From: DASQFQ01 sp963805525
GTDB taxonomy: Bacteria > Actinomycetota > Thermoleophilia > Solirubrobacterales > Solirubrobacteraceae
Length of the DNA stretch: 64,000 nucleotides
NCBI GenBank assembly: GCA_963805525.1
Contig: CAWDUT010000005.1
Location: 1-64,000 of the forward strand
Direction: 5' to 3'
The position numbers and the translations under genes were made by a program. The notes under the pieces were generated by a model. The model was not told the DNA's origin, searched no databases, and saw only the letters and a program-made list of their open reading frames with translations. Positions 1 through 8,688 of this stretch are shown in pieces. Each line of letters starts with the position of its first letter. Positions within the stretch are counted from its first letter, which is position 1.

Positions 1-56
1 GAACGATCGGGGAGCGCAACGCGTACGGCAACGACCCGCGGCGCTCGAAGGGCTAG
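1..56 (+). CDS. C-terminal tail of an unknown protein (cut by the window edge)
   Basis: Only the last 17 codons and a TAG stop are visible, ending in the residues NDPRRSKG. The polar, basic tail looks like an ordinary protein C-terminus, but nothing identifies a family. The reading frame was chosen because it stays open to the window edge and ends cleanly before the minus-strand pseudogene. It converges with that pseudogene across about 100 bases. Confidence 0.35.
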   Translation, partial: TIGERNAYGNDPRRSKG

Positions 57-156
57 CGGCGGGCGTCTGCCGGCAGCGGCGTCGAGCCGACGTGCGCGTC
101 GGTCCACGCCGAGGAGCGGCGCGAGGGCGGCCGCGCCAGGCGGTTGGAGGCGGAAC

Positions 157-1901
157 TCAGGGCGCGACGGCGACCCAGTAGGCGTCGTTGAGGAGGATGC
201 GTTCGCGGTCGTAGAACCCGCCGAGCTGCCCGCCTTGGCTGCTGTTCTCGCGCTGCGCAACGTTGGCGACGCTTGATCCGGAGCCGCCTTGGGCGCTTGA
301 GGCAAACGGGTACTCGTCGCAGGATCCGTCCGGGCGCGCCCGGCGGAAGCGCCGGACGAGGCTGCGCGGGCAGCTGGCGCGGCGGTTGCGGTTGACCTGG
401 GGGCCGGTGAGCCGCTCAAGCGGCCGGCCGCTCGGGCGGCCTCCGGGCTGCCCGGCGGCTTGGGCGCGCTGGACGTGGGCCGCGATCTCGGGCAGCTGGG
501 CGGCGCTGAAGGCGATCGTGGGGGTGAAGTCGGCCCACACGCAGCGCTGCCCGCGGCCGATGGTGTCGCAGCGCGCGCGGGGGCCGCCGATGACCACGCG
601 GTTGGAAGATCCGCGCTAGCCGTCGCGGGTGGCCTCCATGGTGATCTCGAGCCACGGCTGCAGGTACTCCTTGCTGTTGCCGACGAAGGCCCCGGGCGCC
701 ACGTCGAAGGCGACCTGGGCGCTGGTGCCGGTGAGGATGCCGCGGATCGGGCTGCCGTCGGGCACGCCCGCGCAGTTGGTGTGAAAGGCCATCTCGCAGC
801 GCAGCGCGAAGCGGAAGAAGGCGCCGGCCTCGATGACGCCGGACGTGCCCACGTAGGTGACGGCGGCGGTGTAGCGGCCGTTCGAGTCGCGCCGGCTCCA
901 GGCGAGGCGGCGCGAGAGCACCAGCTCCCCGGTCCCGATCAGGCGGTCGCCGGCCTCGGTCTCGAGGAGCACCTGGACGAAGACCGGCGCCGGCGACGCA
1001 CCAATCCGTCCGCGAGACGAGAAAGCCGTTGAGCGCGAGCGACGCGGCATCCGGCGAGAGCAGGCAGTCCGCCAGCGGCGGCGGGGGCGTGTCGGGGCCC
1101 TGCGGCACCTCGGGCTCGGCGCGCCAGCGCAGGGCGGACGGGCCATGGAAGCCCCGGCGGGTACAGACCTCGCGGCGTGCGCGCAGTCGCACGCGCGGGC
1201 GGCCGGGCCGGGCGCGGCGGCGCGAGGGGCGGCGCGCGAGGCGCCGGGCATCGCTCGAGAGGCAGGTCTTGACGACGGCCGCCGCGATCGGGCGCTGGCG
1301 TCCGAAGACCAAGTACAGACGGCCGAACTGCACGCCCGGCCGCGTCGCCTGAAACGGGCCCTGGGGCGAGGCGGCCTGCGCGTAGTGGGTGCCGAACTCG
1401 AACCGGCCGGCCCGGCGTGCGACTACCCGGACGGAAAGGGTCACCTGCGTGCCGGGCGCGACGGTGAGGATCCGATCCCTCCACGACACCCGGCCGCGGC
1501 GCCGCACGGGAGCCCCGCGGCCGCCGTCGTCGACCACGCCGCGGAAGCGAAACGCGCGGCCGAGGCCTTCTAAGCGGAGCGAGAGATCGCGGTAGTAGTC
1601 CGAGCGGCCGAGCGTGATGGCCGACGGGCTGCAGTTGCGGAACGTCGCGCCGACCGTGAGTTCGTCGCCGCGGTAGGTGCCAGGTTCCGGGCCGGCCCGG
1701 CTCGGAGAGCCCCCGCGCAGATCGCGGCCGGTGGGGAGCACCCAGACGCTGTCGGCGGCCTGCGTTGTCGGTCGCGCGTCGCACGGGCACCGCCGCCGCG
1801 CGCGCCGACGCGGTGCCGAGCAGGACCGCGGCAGCTGCCAGCCCGCCGCTCAGCGCCGCCGAGCGTGCCCGTTGCCGTGCGCCCGCCTCGCGCAACCTCA
1901 C
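157..1901 (-). pseudogene. broken secreted NucA/NucB-type deoxyribonuclease
   Basis: The C-terminal segment (157-597) carries the hallmarks of the NucA/NucB extracellular nuclease family: a DEYPFA motif and an ENSSQGGQL motif close to the C-terminus. The frame is open upstream to an in-frame TAG at 616-618, immediately after a segment ending EATRDG, and continues beyond it. Near 985 the coding signal jumps to another frame that runs to about 1745. There it jumps again to a frame encoding a signal peptide with an alanine/leucine core ending in ASARAAA, for which GTG at 1901 is a plausible start. Joined together, the pieces make a roughly 570-residue secreted protein with a long N-terminal region of unknown function and a C-terminal nuclease. 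Two frameshifts plus one amber codon argue for a dead gene rather than recoding. A lone amber in a sequencing-damaged gene cannot be excluded. Confidence 0.7.
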
Positions 1902-2347
1902 ACCTGGGCACAGCGTAACCAGCCGCCGCAAGCGCTCCGGCGCCGTCGAATGGAGTCGTCCGGACAGCCGGTCACGACGCCGATTCGTGCCCATCGGGCG
2001 ACATGACAGCGTGACTCAGAAAGCAGGCTGGTCGTGGCGCTTGCGTATCCGACCCGCGGCTCGCTCCGGAGGTAGAACGGCCGGTGTCGGCGGGATGGCC
2101 GACCGCCACCGCCGATTGGCCCGCCAGCGTCATCGTCGGCTTCCGCGTCTAGGCCTGCCGTCGATCGCCTCGAGCGATGCCTCGCAATCCGCCATGCCGA
2201 CGCTGGACATCGTCGGCACCGCTGCCCGCTCGGGCACCGTCGGGGACGAGCAGTGCGGGCCCGGAGGTGGGAACGCCCGACCGGCGGCAGCGGCTACGGT
2301 CACAGCAGGGCTGGCTGCCGTCATGAGCAATAAGGAGACCGGACAAC
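1902..2347. other. intergenic, no supported gene
   Basis: About 450 bases between the nuclease remnant and the DUF1707 gene. I see no convincing coding frame. The only clear signal is the AAGGAG ribosome binding site at 2332-2337 that serves the next gene. Confidence 0.5.
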
Positions 2348-2902
2348 GTGGATGAGCGGCCGGACCCGCCGGCGATCTTGGCGAGCGACGCCGAGCGCGA
2401 GCACAGCATCGCGCTGCTGCAGGGCGGCGTGGTGGAGGGACGGCTGACGCTCGAGGAGTTCAGCGACCGGGTCAGCCGCGCGCAGGCGGCTCGAACTGAC
2501 CGGGAGCTGACAGCGCTGACCGCCGATCTTCCCGCGCTCGCCTCGCCGCCGGCGCCGCGTGCCGCTCCAGCTCGGTATCGCGCGACGGTCTCGAAGCTCG
2601 AGCGTCGGGGGGCTTGGGAGATCCCTGCGCATTCCAAGTGGCGTTGCCTGTGCGGGACGATCGTCCTGGACCTGCGCGAGGGGCGTCTCGCCGGGCCGCA
2701 GGTCGAGCTTGAGATCTTCAACGTGTTCGGAACCGTGACCGTGCTGGTGCCGGCAGGGATCGCGGTCGAGGTTGAAGGGGGAGGCATGTTCGCCAGCCAG
2801 GTGCTCGAGCCGCCGGCGTGGCCGCCGCCGCCGGGCGCACCGCGGCTCACGATCCGCGTTGCCGGTCCCGGCGGCACGCTCCGCGTTGGCGGTCGCGGCT
2901 AG
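2348..2902 (+). CDS. DUF1707 protein with LiaF-like C-terminal domain
   Basis: The first 60 residues match the DUF1707 (SHOCT-like) pattern, with 'RLTLEEFSDRVSRAQAA' and 'REL..L..DLP'. In this family the segment is a short helical interaction module found in membrane or envelope-stress proteins. The second half (about residues 80-184) resembles the cell-wall-active antibiotics response domain of LiaF-type proteins: beta-rich, with 'IFNVFGTVTVLVPAG'. No membrane segment is visible, so the protein is probably cytoplasmic or peripheral. The GTG start at 2348 is chosen for the AAGGAG ten bases upstream. It stands alone, followed by a 240-base gap. The specific function is unknown. Confidence 0.82.
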   Translation: MDERPDPPAILASDAEREHSIALLQGGVVEGRLTLEEFSDRVSRAQAARTDRELTALTADLPALASPPAPRAAPARYRATVSKLERRGAWEIPAHSKWRCLCGTIVLDLREGRLAGPQVELEIFNVFGTVTVLVPAGIAVEVEGGGMFASQVLEPPAWPPPPGAPRLTIRVAGPGGTLRVGGRG

Positions 2903-3055
2903 TAGAAGACGTAGCGGAAGCGCGTCCCGTCGCAGAAGCGCCGCAGCTTGATCCCGAGCACCGAGCCGTGGGCCGCCGCCGGCCCGACGGCTGCTCGTCT
3001 CATGGATCGCGATCGCCGCAGCCCGGCGCGCGCAAGCCCCCGCTCCGCGCACACC

Positions 3056-3093
3056 CGTACTCCGTACCGATGCGCGCGTACTCCGTACCGATG
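3056..3093 (+). promoter_or_regulatory. paired 17-bp direct repeats upstream of the acyltransferase
   Basis: Two perfect copies of CGTACTCCGTACCGATG occupy 3056-3072 and 3077-3093. Their 21-base period (two helical turns) places both on the same face of the DNA. Each copy contains GTAC-TCC-GTAC. They lie about 50 bases before the acyltransferase start and are a good candidate operator or activator site. The cognate regulator is unknown. Confidence 0.45.
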
Positions 3094-3143
3094 TTTGGAG
3101 CGGGCCCCGGCCGTACGGTCGGAGAGGACCAAGGAGACGGCTG

Positions 3144-4127
3144 ATGTCACAGACCACGGACCGGCACTCGCAGCGCCGCGCGCTTCCGGTGGCCGTACGC
3201 GGTCGCCGGGGCGGCGGGATGGGCCGGATGCTCGGCGCGGTCTCCGCGGACGCGCGGATGCTCCGCGCCGTCTCGGCCGACGTTGTCCACGCCGCCGACC
3301 CACGCCATGTCGCGCGCCGGCCGCCGCCTGCCGACCCGTTCGAGTTGCGTGACCTCGAATACATCGCGCGCACGCTCCCCGCGCTGCGCGTTATGGCGGA
3401 CGTCTGGTTCCGCGCCGACGTGCGCGGGCTCGAGAACATCCCGCCGGACGGGCCGGTGCTGCTGGTCGGCAACCACTCGGGCGGCACGCTGATCGCCGAC
3501 ACGTTCATCTTCTCGCAGGCGTTCTACGACCACTTCGGTCCCGAGCGCGAGTTCTTCCAGCTCGCGCACGACCTCGTGTTCAAGGTGCCGGGCATCCGGG
3601 CCATGCTCACGCCGTACGGGACGGTGCCGGCCTCGCCGGAGAACATGCGGCGTGCGCTCGCGCGCGGCGCCGCGCTGCTCGTCTATCCGGGCGGCGACCA
3701 CGAGACCTACCGAGCCAGCTGGCGCTCCGCCGAGATCGACTTCGCCCACCGGACCGGGTTCGTGCGGCTCGCGCTCAAGCACGGCGTGCGGATCGTCCCG
3801 GTCGTCTCGATCGGCGGCCAGGAGACGGCGCTGTTCCTCGGCCCGGGAGAGCACGTCGCGCGGCTGCTGCACCTCCACCGGCTGCTGCGGATCGACGTCG
3901 CGCCGGTCCAGATCGCGCCGCCGTGGGGCGTCACGGTGCTCGACCTCCCGGGCCGCGTTCCGCTCCCGGCGAAGATCTCGATCCAGGTGCTCCCGCCGAT
4001 CGACCTGCGTGAGGAGCTCGGCGGCGCCGGCGGCGATCCCGATGAGGGCTACGAGCTCGTCACGGGGCGGATGCAGGACGCGCTGCGCGGGCTCGACGAG
4101 GCGCGCGCGCTGCCGCTGATCGGCTGA
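3144..4127 (+). CDS. PlsC-like lysophospholipid acyltransferase family protein
   Basis: Members of this family transfer acyl chains to lysophospholipids or related alcohols at the inner membrane. The active-site block is visible at about residues 111-121 as GNHSGGTLIAD, the actinobacterial variant of the NHxxxxD motif. It is followed by 'YGTVPASPENMRRAL' and the glycine-rich LLVYPGGDHE block that normally binds the acceptor phosphate. The family-typical 'RTGFVRLALKHGVRIVPVVSIGGQE' region is also present. The length of 327 residues is usual. ATG at 3144 is preceded by GGAGACGGCTG. The first 60 residues are basic and low in complexity. The paired direct repeats just upstream may control it. The true substrate cannot be read from the sequence. 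Confidence 0.85.
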   Translation: MSQTTDRHSQRRALPVAVRGRRGGGMGRMLGAVSADARMLRAVSADVVHAADPRHVARRPPPADPFELRDLEYIARTLPALRVMADVWFRADVRGLENIPPDGPVLLVGNHSGGTLIADTFIFSQAFYDHFGPEREFFQLAHDLVFKVPGIRAMLTPYGTVPASPENMRRALARGAALLVYPGGDHETYRASWRSAEIDFAHRTGFVRLALKHGVRIVPVVSIGGQETALFLGPGEHVARLLHLHRLLRIDVAPVQIAPPWGVTVLDLPGRVPLPAKISIQVLPPIDLREELGGAGGDPDEGYELVTGRMQDALRGLDEARALPLIG

Positions 4128-4360
4128 GCGGGCGCACCTCGCAGCCCGGGACCCCAGGACGAGCATGAGGAAGCGGAAGGTCCGGGCGGGGCGCCGACGC
4201 CCCATCGTCCCGAGACGCCCGATGAGCGGCTCGCCCAGCCCCTGCACTCGCCAGATCAGGGAAGCCTGACGCCGGCTGACCGAGCACCCCTCTTCGAGCC
4301 GCTGGCAGGGCCACGGCGCTGCGCCCGCGCGCCGCATGAACTCGAACGTCCACGCCGCGG

Positions 4361-4592
4361 TCTTACTTTCCGCTCCGGCGTGTTTCGTACGTTTTCGGAG
4401 TACGGTGTTGAGCGAGGCTGGCCCTGCGGCCAACAATCCCGGCCGAAGCGCGGAGTACCGCCGACGGAGCGACCCACGCAACGAGGCGACGCACGAACGG
4501 CGACAGGATCGACTGTGGGGCCGGTTTCGACCGGGCCTCTCCTCTTCCGCCCGGCGGCGCTTTCCAAGCGAGGGACAATCAAGGAGCCAGCG
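4361..4592 (+). ncRNA. conserved 5' leader, copy 1 (candidate structured RNA)
   Basis: This 230-base leader is closely similar to the one at 24770-25003, and each copy precedes the same kind of small ORF. Shared landmarks are a TGGCC-CTGC-GGCCA hairpin, the block AATCCCGGCCGAAGCGC, the block GGATCGACTGTGGG and CTCTCCTCTTCCGCCCGGC. Just before the last block is a CCGGT-TTCG-ACCGG hairpin. In the other copy the outer part of this stem changes a G-C pair to A-T on both strands, which suggests a conserved fold. It matches no riboswitch class that I can recognise. It ends in AAGGAGCC before the start codon. Confidence 0.45.
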
Positions 4593-4802
4593 ATGATTTC
4601 CGTCACGGAACGCAGGAAGCGCGCCCGCTCGAAGGATCCGGCGGGCAGGCTGTCGCGTCACGCGCAGCGGCGAGTGGATGAGCGCGTGAGGGACGTGATG
4701 GCGCGCCGCGACGACGCCGCGGCTGAGCGACGCGACTCACACTCAGGTCAGCCCCCCGCACGGAGCCCGGCCACTTCTCCGCCCGTGACACCCGACGCGT
4801 AG
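4593..4802 (+). CDS. small basic protein, copy 1 of the duplicated leader/sORF unit
   Basis: A 69-residue, strongly charged protein starting MISVTERRKRARSKDPAG, with a central segment RHAQRRVDERVRDVMARRD that is likely helical, then a polar proline-rich tail. It aligns along its whole length with the protein at 25004-25216. Most differences are conservative (VTERRKRARS against VIERRKHPRS), as expected for a translated gene. ATG at 4593 follows AAGGAGCCAGCG in both copies. I do not recognise a family. The charge pattern would suit nucleic-acid or ribosome association, but that is only an inference. Confidence 0.65.
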   Translation: MISVTERRKRARSKDPAGRLSRHAQRRVDERVRDVMARRDDAAAERRDSHSGQPPARSPATSPPVTPDA

Positions 4803-4828
4803 CGACTCGAGCAGGCAGCATGCGGCGC

Positions 4829-5056
4829 TCACACGCCCAGCTCCTTGCGGATCTGGTCGCGGTGGAAGCCGGCCTTCTCGAGCTCGCGGATGAGCATCCC
4901 GGTGTGCTTCGCGGACAGCTCAAGGCGCCCGTGTGCCGGCACCGTGATCGTCGTCCCGGGTCCGCGGAAGCGTCGGTGGCTCGTCGCGCGATGGGGCAGC
5001 TCTTCGAAGTCGTGGGCGAGCAGCCAGCGGATCAGCCTGCGCTTGGTGAGTGCCAC
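4829..5056 (-). CDS. HicA-like mRNA interferase (YcfA fold)
   Basis: A 75-residue protein with the HicA/YcfA layout: an N-terminal 'KRRLIRWLLAHDFEEL', the catalytic histidine region SHRRFRG, the strand 'TITVPAHGRLELS', and a C-terminal helix containing GMLIRELEKAGF. HicA toxins cleave mRNA and are neutralised by HicB. The frame is open upstream, but the homology begins at the GTG at 5056, so I place the start there. No HicB-like antitoxin is visible on either side. It is therefore either an orphan, an inactive copy, or a HicA-fold protein with another job. The expected GSHH-type catalytic motif is reduced to a single histidine in TSHRRF. Confidence 0.7.
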   Translation of the reverse strand: MALTKRRLIRWLLAHDFEELPHRATSHRRFRGPGTTITVPAHGRLELSAKHTGMLIRELEKAGFHRDQIRKELGV

Positions 5057-5347
5057 CGGCCGGGAGCATGTCAAGAGCGCGCCACGCGTCGTCGCGCCGC
5101 GCCCAAGCTCGTTGACGCGCCGGCATGGTGACGTCTCCGTACTTGCGTCGTCACGCCGCGCTCCTGGACGATGCCAACTCGTGGCGGCGCCGCGCTGAGG
5201 TGCCGGGACGGCCCGAGCGGCGCCGGAGCACGCTCGCGCCACGGTCCGGCGCTTCGCTGGCGACGCCAGCGCGGCGGACGTCCGCGGACCGCGGCACGAC
5301 GAAGGCGCGGGTGCAGGACTCTCGGTGGCGCTGCCAAACTCCGACCC

Positions 5348-6043
5348 ATGTCGTCGCGAGGCCAGTCGCTGTCGATGTTCGTTGTCCAGCGGGCCTTCAG
5401 CCGGGTGCGGCGCGGCTATGACCCCGGTGAGGTCGACCGCCATCTCGAGCTCGTCAGCCAGTGGTTCACGAGCACGGACATCGGGCGGGCCTTCACGCAC
5501 GAGCGTGCGGAGCTCGACCAGCGCGAACGGGCCGTGGCAGCCCGAGAGGCCGAGACGGCGCACAGCATCGAGGGAGCGCGGTTGGAGGCCGAGGCGACGC
5601 TCGAGGGCGCGCGGCGCCGCGCCGACGCCGAAGCCAAGACAGCCGCGCAGGCGCTCGCCGAGGCACGGCAGGAGGCCGAAACGATCCGCGCCGATGCCGA
5701 GCGCCAGCGGACCGAGCTGCTCGAGCAGGCGCGCGCCGAGGCCGCCGCCGCCGAGATCATCCGCGCGGCCGAGGAGCGGGCCGCGAGGATTCTGGGTGAC
5801 GCGGGTGACGCGGCGGAACGTGTCCTCGCCGAGGCACGCGCTGCAGCCGAGCGAGTGCTGAGCGAGGCGCAGCAAGAGCGGGAGCGGCGTCTGGCCGATG
5901 CCCGCGCTGAGGCGGCTGAGCTCGCGCAACGCCTGCGAGAAGAAGCCGACGAGGAGCTGCGCGGCTACAGCGAGCGCCGACGCCGCGAGGCCGATCGGCT
6001 GGCACAGGCGGCCCGCCGCGGCCGCCAGGCTCCGCCGTCTTAG
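5348..6043 (+). CDS. DivIVA-like coiled-coil protein
   Basis: A 231-residue protein beginning with a DivIVA-type segment: 'VQRAFSRVRRGYDPGEVDRHLE' contains the characteristic RGYDPxEVD signature at about residues 20-28. A very long Ala/Glu/Arg-rich coiled coil follows, from about residue 55 to the end. DivIVA-family proteins mark curved or polar membrane and organise cell-wall growth or division. This one is smaller than the main septal DivIVA and resembles accessory members. ATG at 5348 starts MSSRGQS; a second ATG at 5375 (MFVVQ) would also keep the domain. No strong ribosome binding site is seen. It stands alone between HicA and a convergent MFS gene. Confidence 0.78.
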   Translation: MSSRGQSLSMFVVQRAFSRVRRGYDPGEVDRHLELVSQWFTSTDIGRAFTHERAELDQRERAVAAREAETAHSIEGARLEAEATLEGARRRADAEAKTAAQALAEARQEAETIRADAERQRTELLEQARAEAAAAEIIRAAEERAARILGDAGDAAERVLAEARAAAERVLSEAQQERERRLADARAEAAELAQRLREEADEELRGYSERRRREADRLAQAARRGRQAPPS

Positions 6044-6162
6044 GAGCATCAGGGCCTTCCGCGCGCTCTTCGTTGGGCGATCCACCAGCAGTCAGCCACG
6101 GGGAGGCGTGACAGGGTTGAGGGCGATGGACGCGACGATGTGCGGTGACCGGCTCGCGAGCC

Positions 6163-7359
6163 TCAGGCCTCCTGGGGGACGGCTGTCGGCGTGCCTATGG
6201 GAGACGGCACGTGGATGAGGGCAGCGGTCAGGAACAGCGCGGCGAGGGTGATGCCGAGCAGGGAGAAGCCGCCGAGCGCGAGCGCCAGCCCGCCGACGGC
6301 TGCGCCCAGCAGGTAGCCGAACTGGTTGGCCGCCGCGCGCAGTGACATGACGGCGACGCGGTCCTCGGACGCGGTGTCCATGCCGAGCGCGCTGGCGACC
6401 ATCGTGCGCCGACCGTTCACGAACGCCATCATCGCGAGCACAGCGACCGTCACAGATACGTCGATCCGGACGGCGCCGAGGGCGAGGACCGCGGCCCCCT
6501 GGAAGGCGGTCACGCCGGCGAGGAGCCCGCGCGTCGGGTGCGCTGCCCTGCGTCGCGCGCCGAACGCGCCCGGCAGCATCGCGGTGGCCATCAACGCGAG
6601 ACTGAGCGCGACGATGGTCGACGAGATCGAGTAGCTCTCGCGCAGGAGCGTCCCCGAGTAGGTGAGCACGGCGGCCCAAGCCGCATTCGCCAGCAGCTCG
6701 CCGAAGGCGAAGCGCGCCACATCGGGCCGTCGCCACGCGCTCACCGCCTCGCCAGTGCGCCGGGACGACGCCTCCGGGGGCCGCAGGCGTACGAGCGCGA
6801 GCGCCGCGAGTCCGGCCACCGTCGGCACGGCGACGAACGCCCACCGCCACCCGTGCTCGGCGACGGCGCCGATCACCGGCATGCCGACGATCCACGCGGC
6901 CGGCATGCCGACGATCGTCCAGGCGAGCACGTGCGGACGGTCGGCCGGCGCTGGCCATTCGCCTGCGGCCGCGATGCCGACCGCGACGAGCAGCCCGACG
7001 CCGACGCCGAGCACGGCCTGCGCGGCCCCAAGCACGAAGAACGACGGTGCCGCGGCGCTGAGAAGCGATCCGGCCACCACGAGCGCGGTCCCGAGGCTGA
7101 GCAGCGCGCGCAGCCCCGGCCGCCGAGCCGCGGTCGCGACGACCAGCGCGGCTACTCCGCCCGTGGCTCCCGAGATCGAGCGCAACTGGCCGGCGGCGGC
7201 GGCCGAGACGCCGAACTGCCGCGCGACGTCCACAAGGATGGGCGACAGGACGAGCAGCGCCGACTGCGACGCGAACAAGCACGCAAACAGCACGGCGCTG
7301 GGATGTCCGATCGTGCGCATCCGCGCGCTCGCCCGTGTCACGTCTCGCCGCCCGCGCAT
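6163..7359 (-). CDS. MFS transporter, drug-exporter-like
   Basis: A 398-residue membrane protein with about twelve hydrophobic segments, the usual size for a 12-TM major facilitator. The first helix region 'LFACLFASQSALLVLSPIL' and the long glycine/alanine-rich helices 4-5, with a GMPAAWIVGMPVIG stretch, resemble the DHA1-type exporters common in actinobacteria. A charged cytoplasmic loop near residues 200-220 separates the two halves. ATG at 7359 has GGGAG upstream; an internal ATG at 7320 (MRTIGH) is an alternative start. It converges with the DivIVA-like gene. The substrate cannot be inferred. Confidence 0.82.
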   Translation of the reverse strand: MRGRRDVTRASARMRTIGHPSAVLFACLFASQSALLVLSPILVDVARQFGVSAAAAGQLRSISGATGGVAALVVATAARRPGLRALLSLGTALVVAGSLLSAAAPSFFVLGAAQAVLGVGVGLLVAVGIAAAGEWPAPADRPHVLAWTIVGMPAAWIVGMPVIGAVAEHGWRWAFVAVPTVAGLAALALVRLRPPEASSRRTGEAVSAWRRPDVARFAFGELLANAAWAAVLTYSGTLLRESYSISSTIVALSLALMATAMLPGAFGARRRAAHPTRGLLAGVTAFQGAAVLALGAVRIDVSVTVAVLAMMAFVNGRRTMVASALGMDTASEDRVAVMSLRAAANQFGYLLGAAVGGLALALGGFSLLGITLAALFLTAALIHVPSPIGTPTAVPQEA

Positions 7360-7949
7360 GCGCTCCCACCCACGTCGCTACGCCGCCGTGGGCCTGACAA
7401 CGATCAGGTTCTCGACGCGCATCAGCAGCCTGCCGCCGACGGCGTCGATGCTTCGATGTCTCGCTTGTGATCAGCCAGTACGGTCACGCCCGGTCTTTCG
7501 TCGAAGTTGTCCGACAACTTTGGTCGGTGCAGGGTCGCCGCACAGGAGTACGGCCACGTGTGGCTTGGTTCGGGAAGCCGCCCCGCGCGATACGGCTGCC
7601 CGCACCGGGCTTCTTGCGGCCGACGAGCACCGTCCCCGCGTCGCACGCAGCGCCGTTGTCGCAGCGGCACAGGCGAAACCGCTCGGAAATTCCGGTGTGT
7701 CTTACGGACGGTAGACAGTCAGGTTTGGCGAGGCCGCCGCCGGGTTGCCTGCAGGCCCGCGGCGAGCGCGATTGAGGCGTCGCCGTCGGATGGCGAACTG
7801 GACGGAGGGGCGAGCCGCGCGGGGACAGGGAGCACAGATGTCAATGCGTCGCAGACGGCGGGTTCTGGGTCGCCGGTCGCCAAGGCGATTCCCCCGGCCC
7901 GCATCCGCGGGCGCGCGCTCCACGGGTGACCTGCGCCTACCCTGGGAGG
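7360..7949. other. gap with a copy of the dispersed end motif
   Basis: About 590 bases without a supported gene. At 7694-7725 it contains GGTGTGTCTTACGGACGG followed by TAGACAGTCAGG, a relative of the end motif shared by the dispersed repeats at 17.3, 35.6, 43.1 and 48.5 kb. I see no other structure. Confidence 0.4.
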
Positions 7950-8366
7950 ATGGCGATCCTCCCTTGTGCTGCGTGCGGCGCGCGTAACCGCACCGGAGCG
8001 GTCGCGCAGGGTGTGCCGCGCTGCGCGAAATGCAAGGCGCTGCTGCCGTGGCTTGTCGAGGCCGACACCGCGACGTTCGACGCCGAGGCAGCCGCGTCGG
8101 TGCCGGTCGTGGTCGATCTGTGGGCGCCGTGGTGTGGCCCGTGCAGGATGATCGAGCCGGTCCTTCAGGACCTCGCCGCCCGCCGCGCGGGGCACGTCAA
8201 GGTGGTTAAGGTCAACGTCGACGAGGAGCCGCGGTTGGCCGCGCGCTTCGACGCGCGCTCGATCCCGCTGCTCGTGATCCTGCGCCGGGGTGCGGAGGTG
8301 GACCGCGTCGTCGGCGCGCTGCCACGGCCGGCCTTGGAGGCCCGGCTCGCCGCGGTTCTGAGCTGA
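7950..8366 (+). CDS. trxC: thioredoxin 2 (TrxC type)
   Basis: A 138-residue thioredoxin with the active site WCGPC at residues 61-65. Two N-terminal CxxC pairs (CAAC at 6-9 and CAKC at 25-28) are the zinc-binding module that separates TrxC from TrxA. The fold continues with 'VVKVNVDEEPRLAARF' and the cis-proline loop SIPLLV. It reduces protein disulfides in the cytoplasm, usually under oxidative stress. The ATG at 7950 directly abuts GGGAGG, too close for a normal ribosome binding site, so the mRNA may be leaderless or start nearby. A GTG at 7926 is less likely because the zinc module begins right after the ATG. Confidence 0.9.
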   Translation: MAILPCAACGARNRTGAVAQGVPRCAKCKALLPWLVEADTATFDAEAAASVPVVVDLWAPWCGPCRMIEPVLQDLAARRAGHVKVVKVNVDEEPRLAARFDARSIPLLVILRRGAEVDRVVGALPRPALEARLAAVLS

Positions 8367-8688
8367 ACCGGCGAGCGCAGCAAGCGTCTCGCCGAGCGCA
8401 GACGCCGAGGAGGTGCGCGGAGAATCGCTGACGCTCGATGGTGCTTTGCACCGTTGAAGGCCGCCGGCCGGTCGAGCAGGGTTGCGGGCAGTGCCTGCCG
8501 TCCCGGGCCTCGGACGGCCCGGCGGCGCGCACCGGTCGCCGTACGCCCCTCCCCCGGCGTCGACGCGGCCGTCCCGCCTCGAACAGGCGGGCGTCCCCTG
8601 ACCCTCGCCGCACCGGCGTGAGCCGGCTCGCCGCGGACAGCGTGCCGGAAGCTCCCGGCCCCGGGCACGGCGCGACCGAGCGCTGCGC
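8367..8688. other. intergenic, nothing recognised
   Basis: About 320 bases between the convergent trxC and patatin genes. No coding frame is convincing and I see no clear terminator. Confidence 0.4.

Noticed and set aside
3147..4661. A 504-codon open frame on the minus strand
   Set aside because: It is antisense to the acyltransferase gene and the leader unit. High GC content keeps antisense frames open; the composition is arginine-rich noise.
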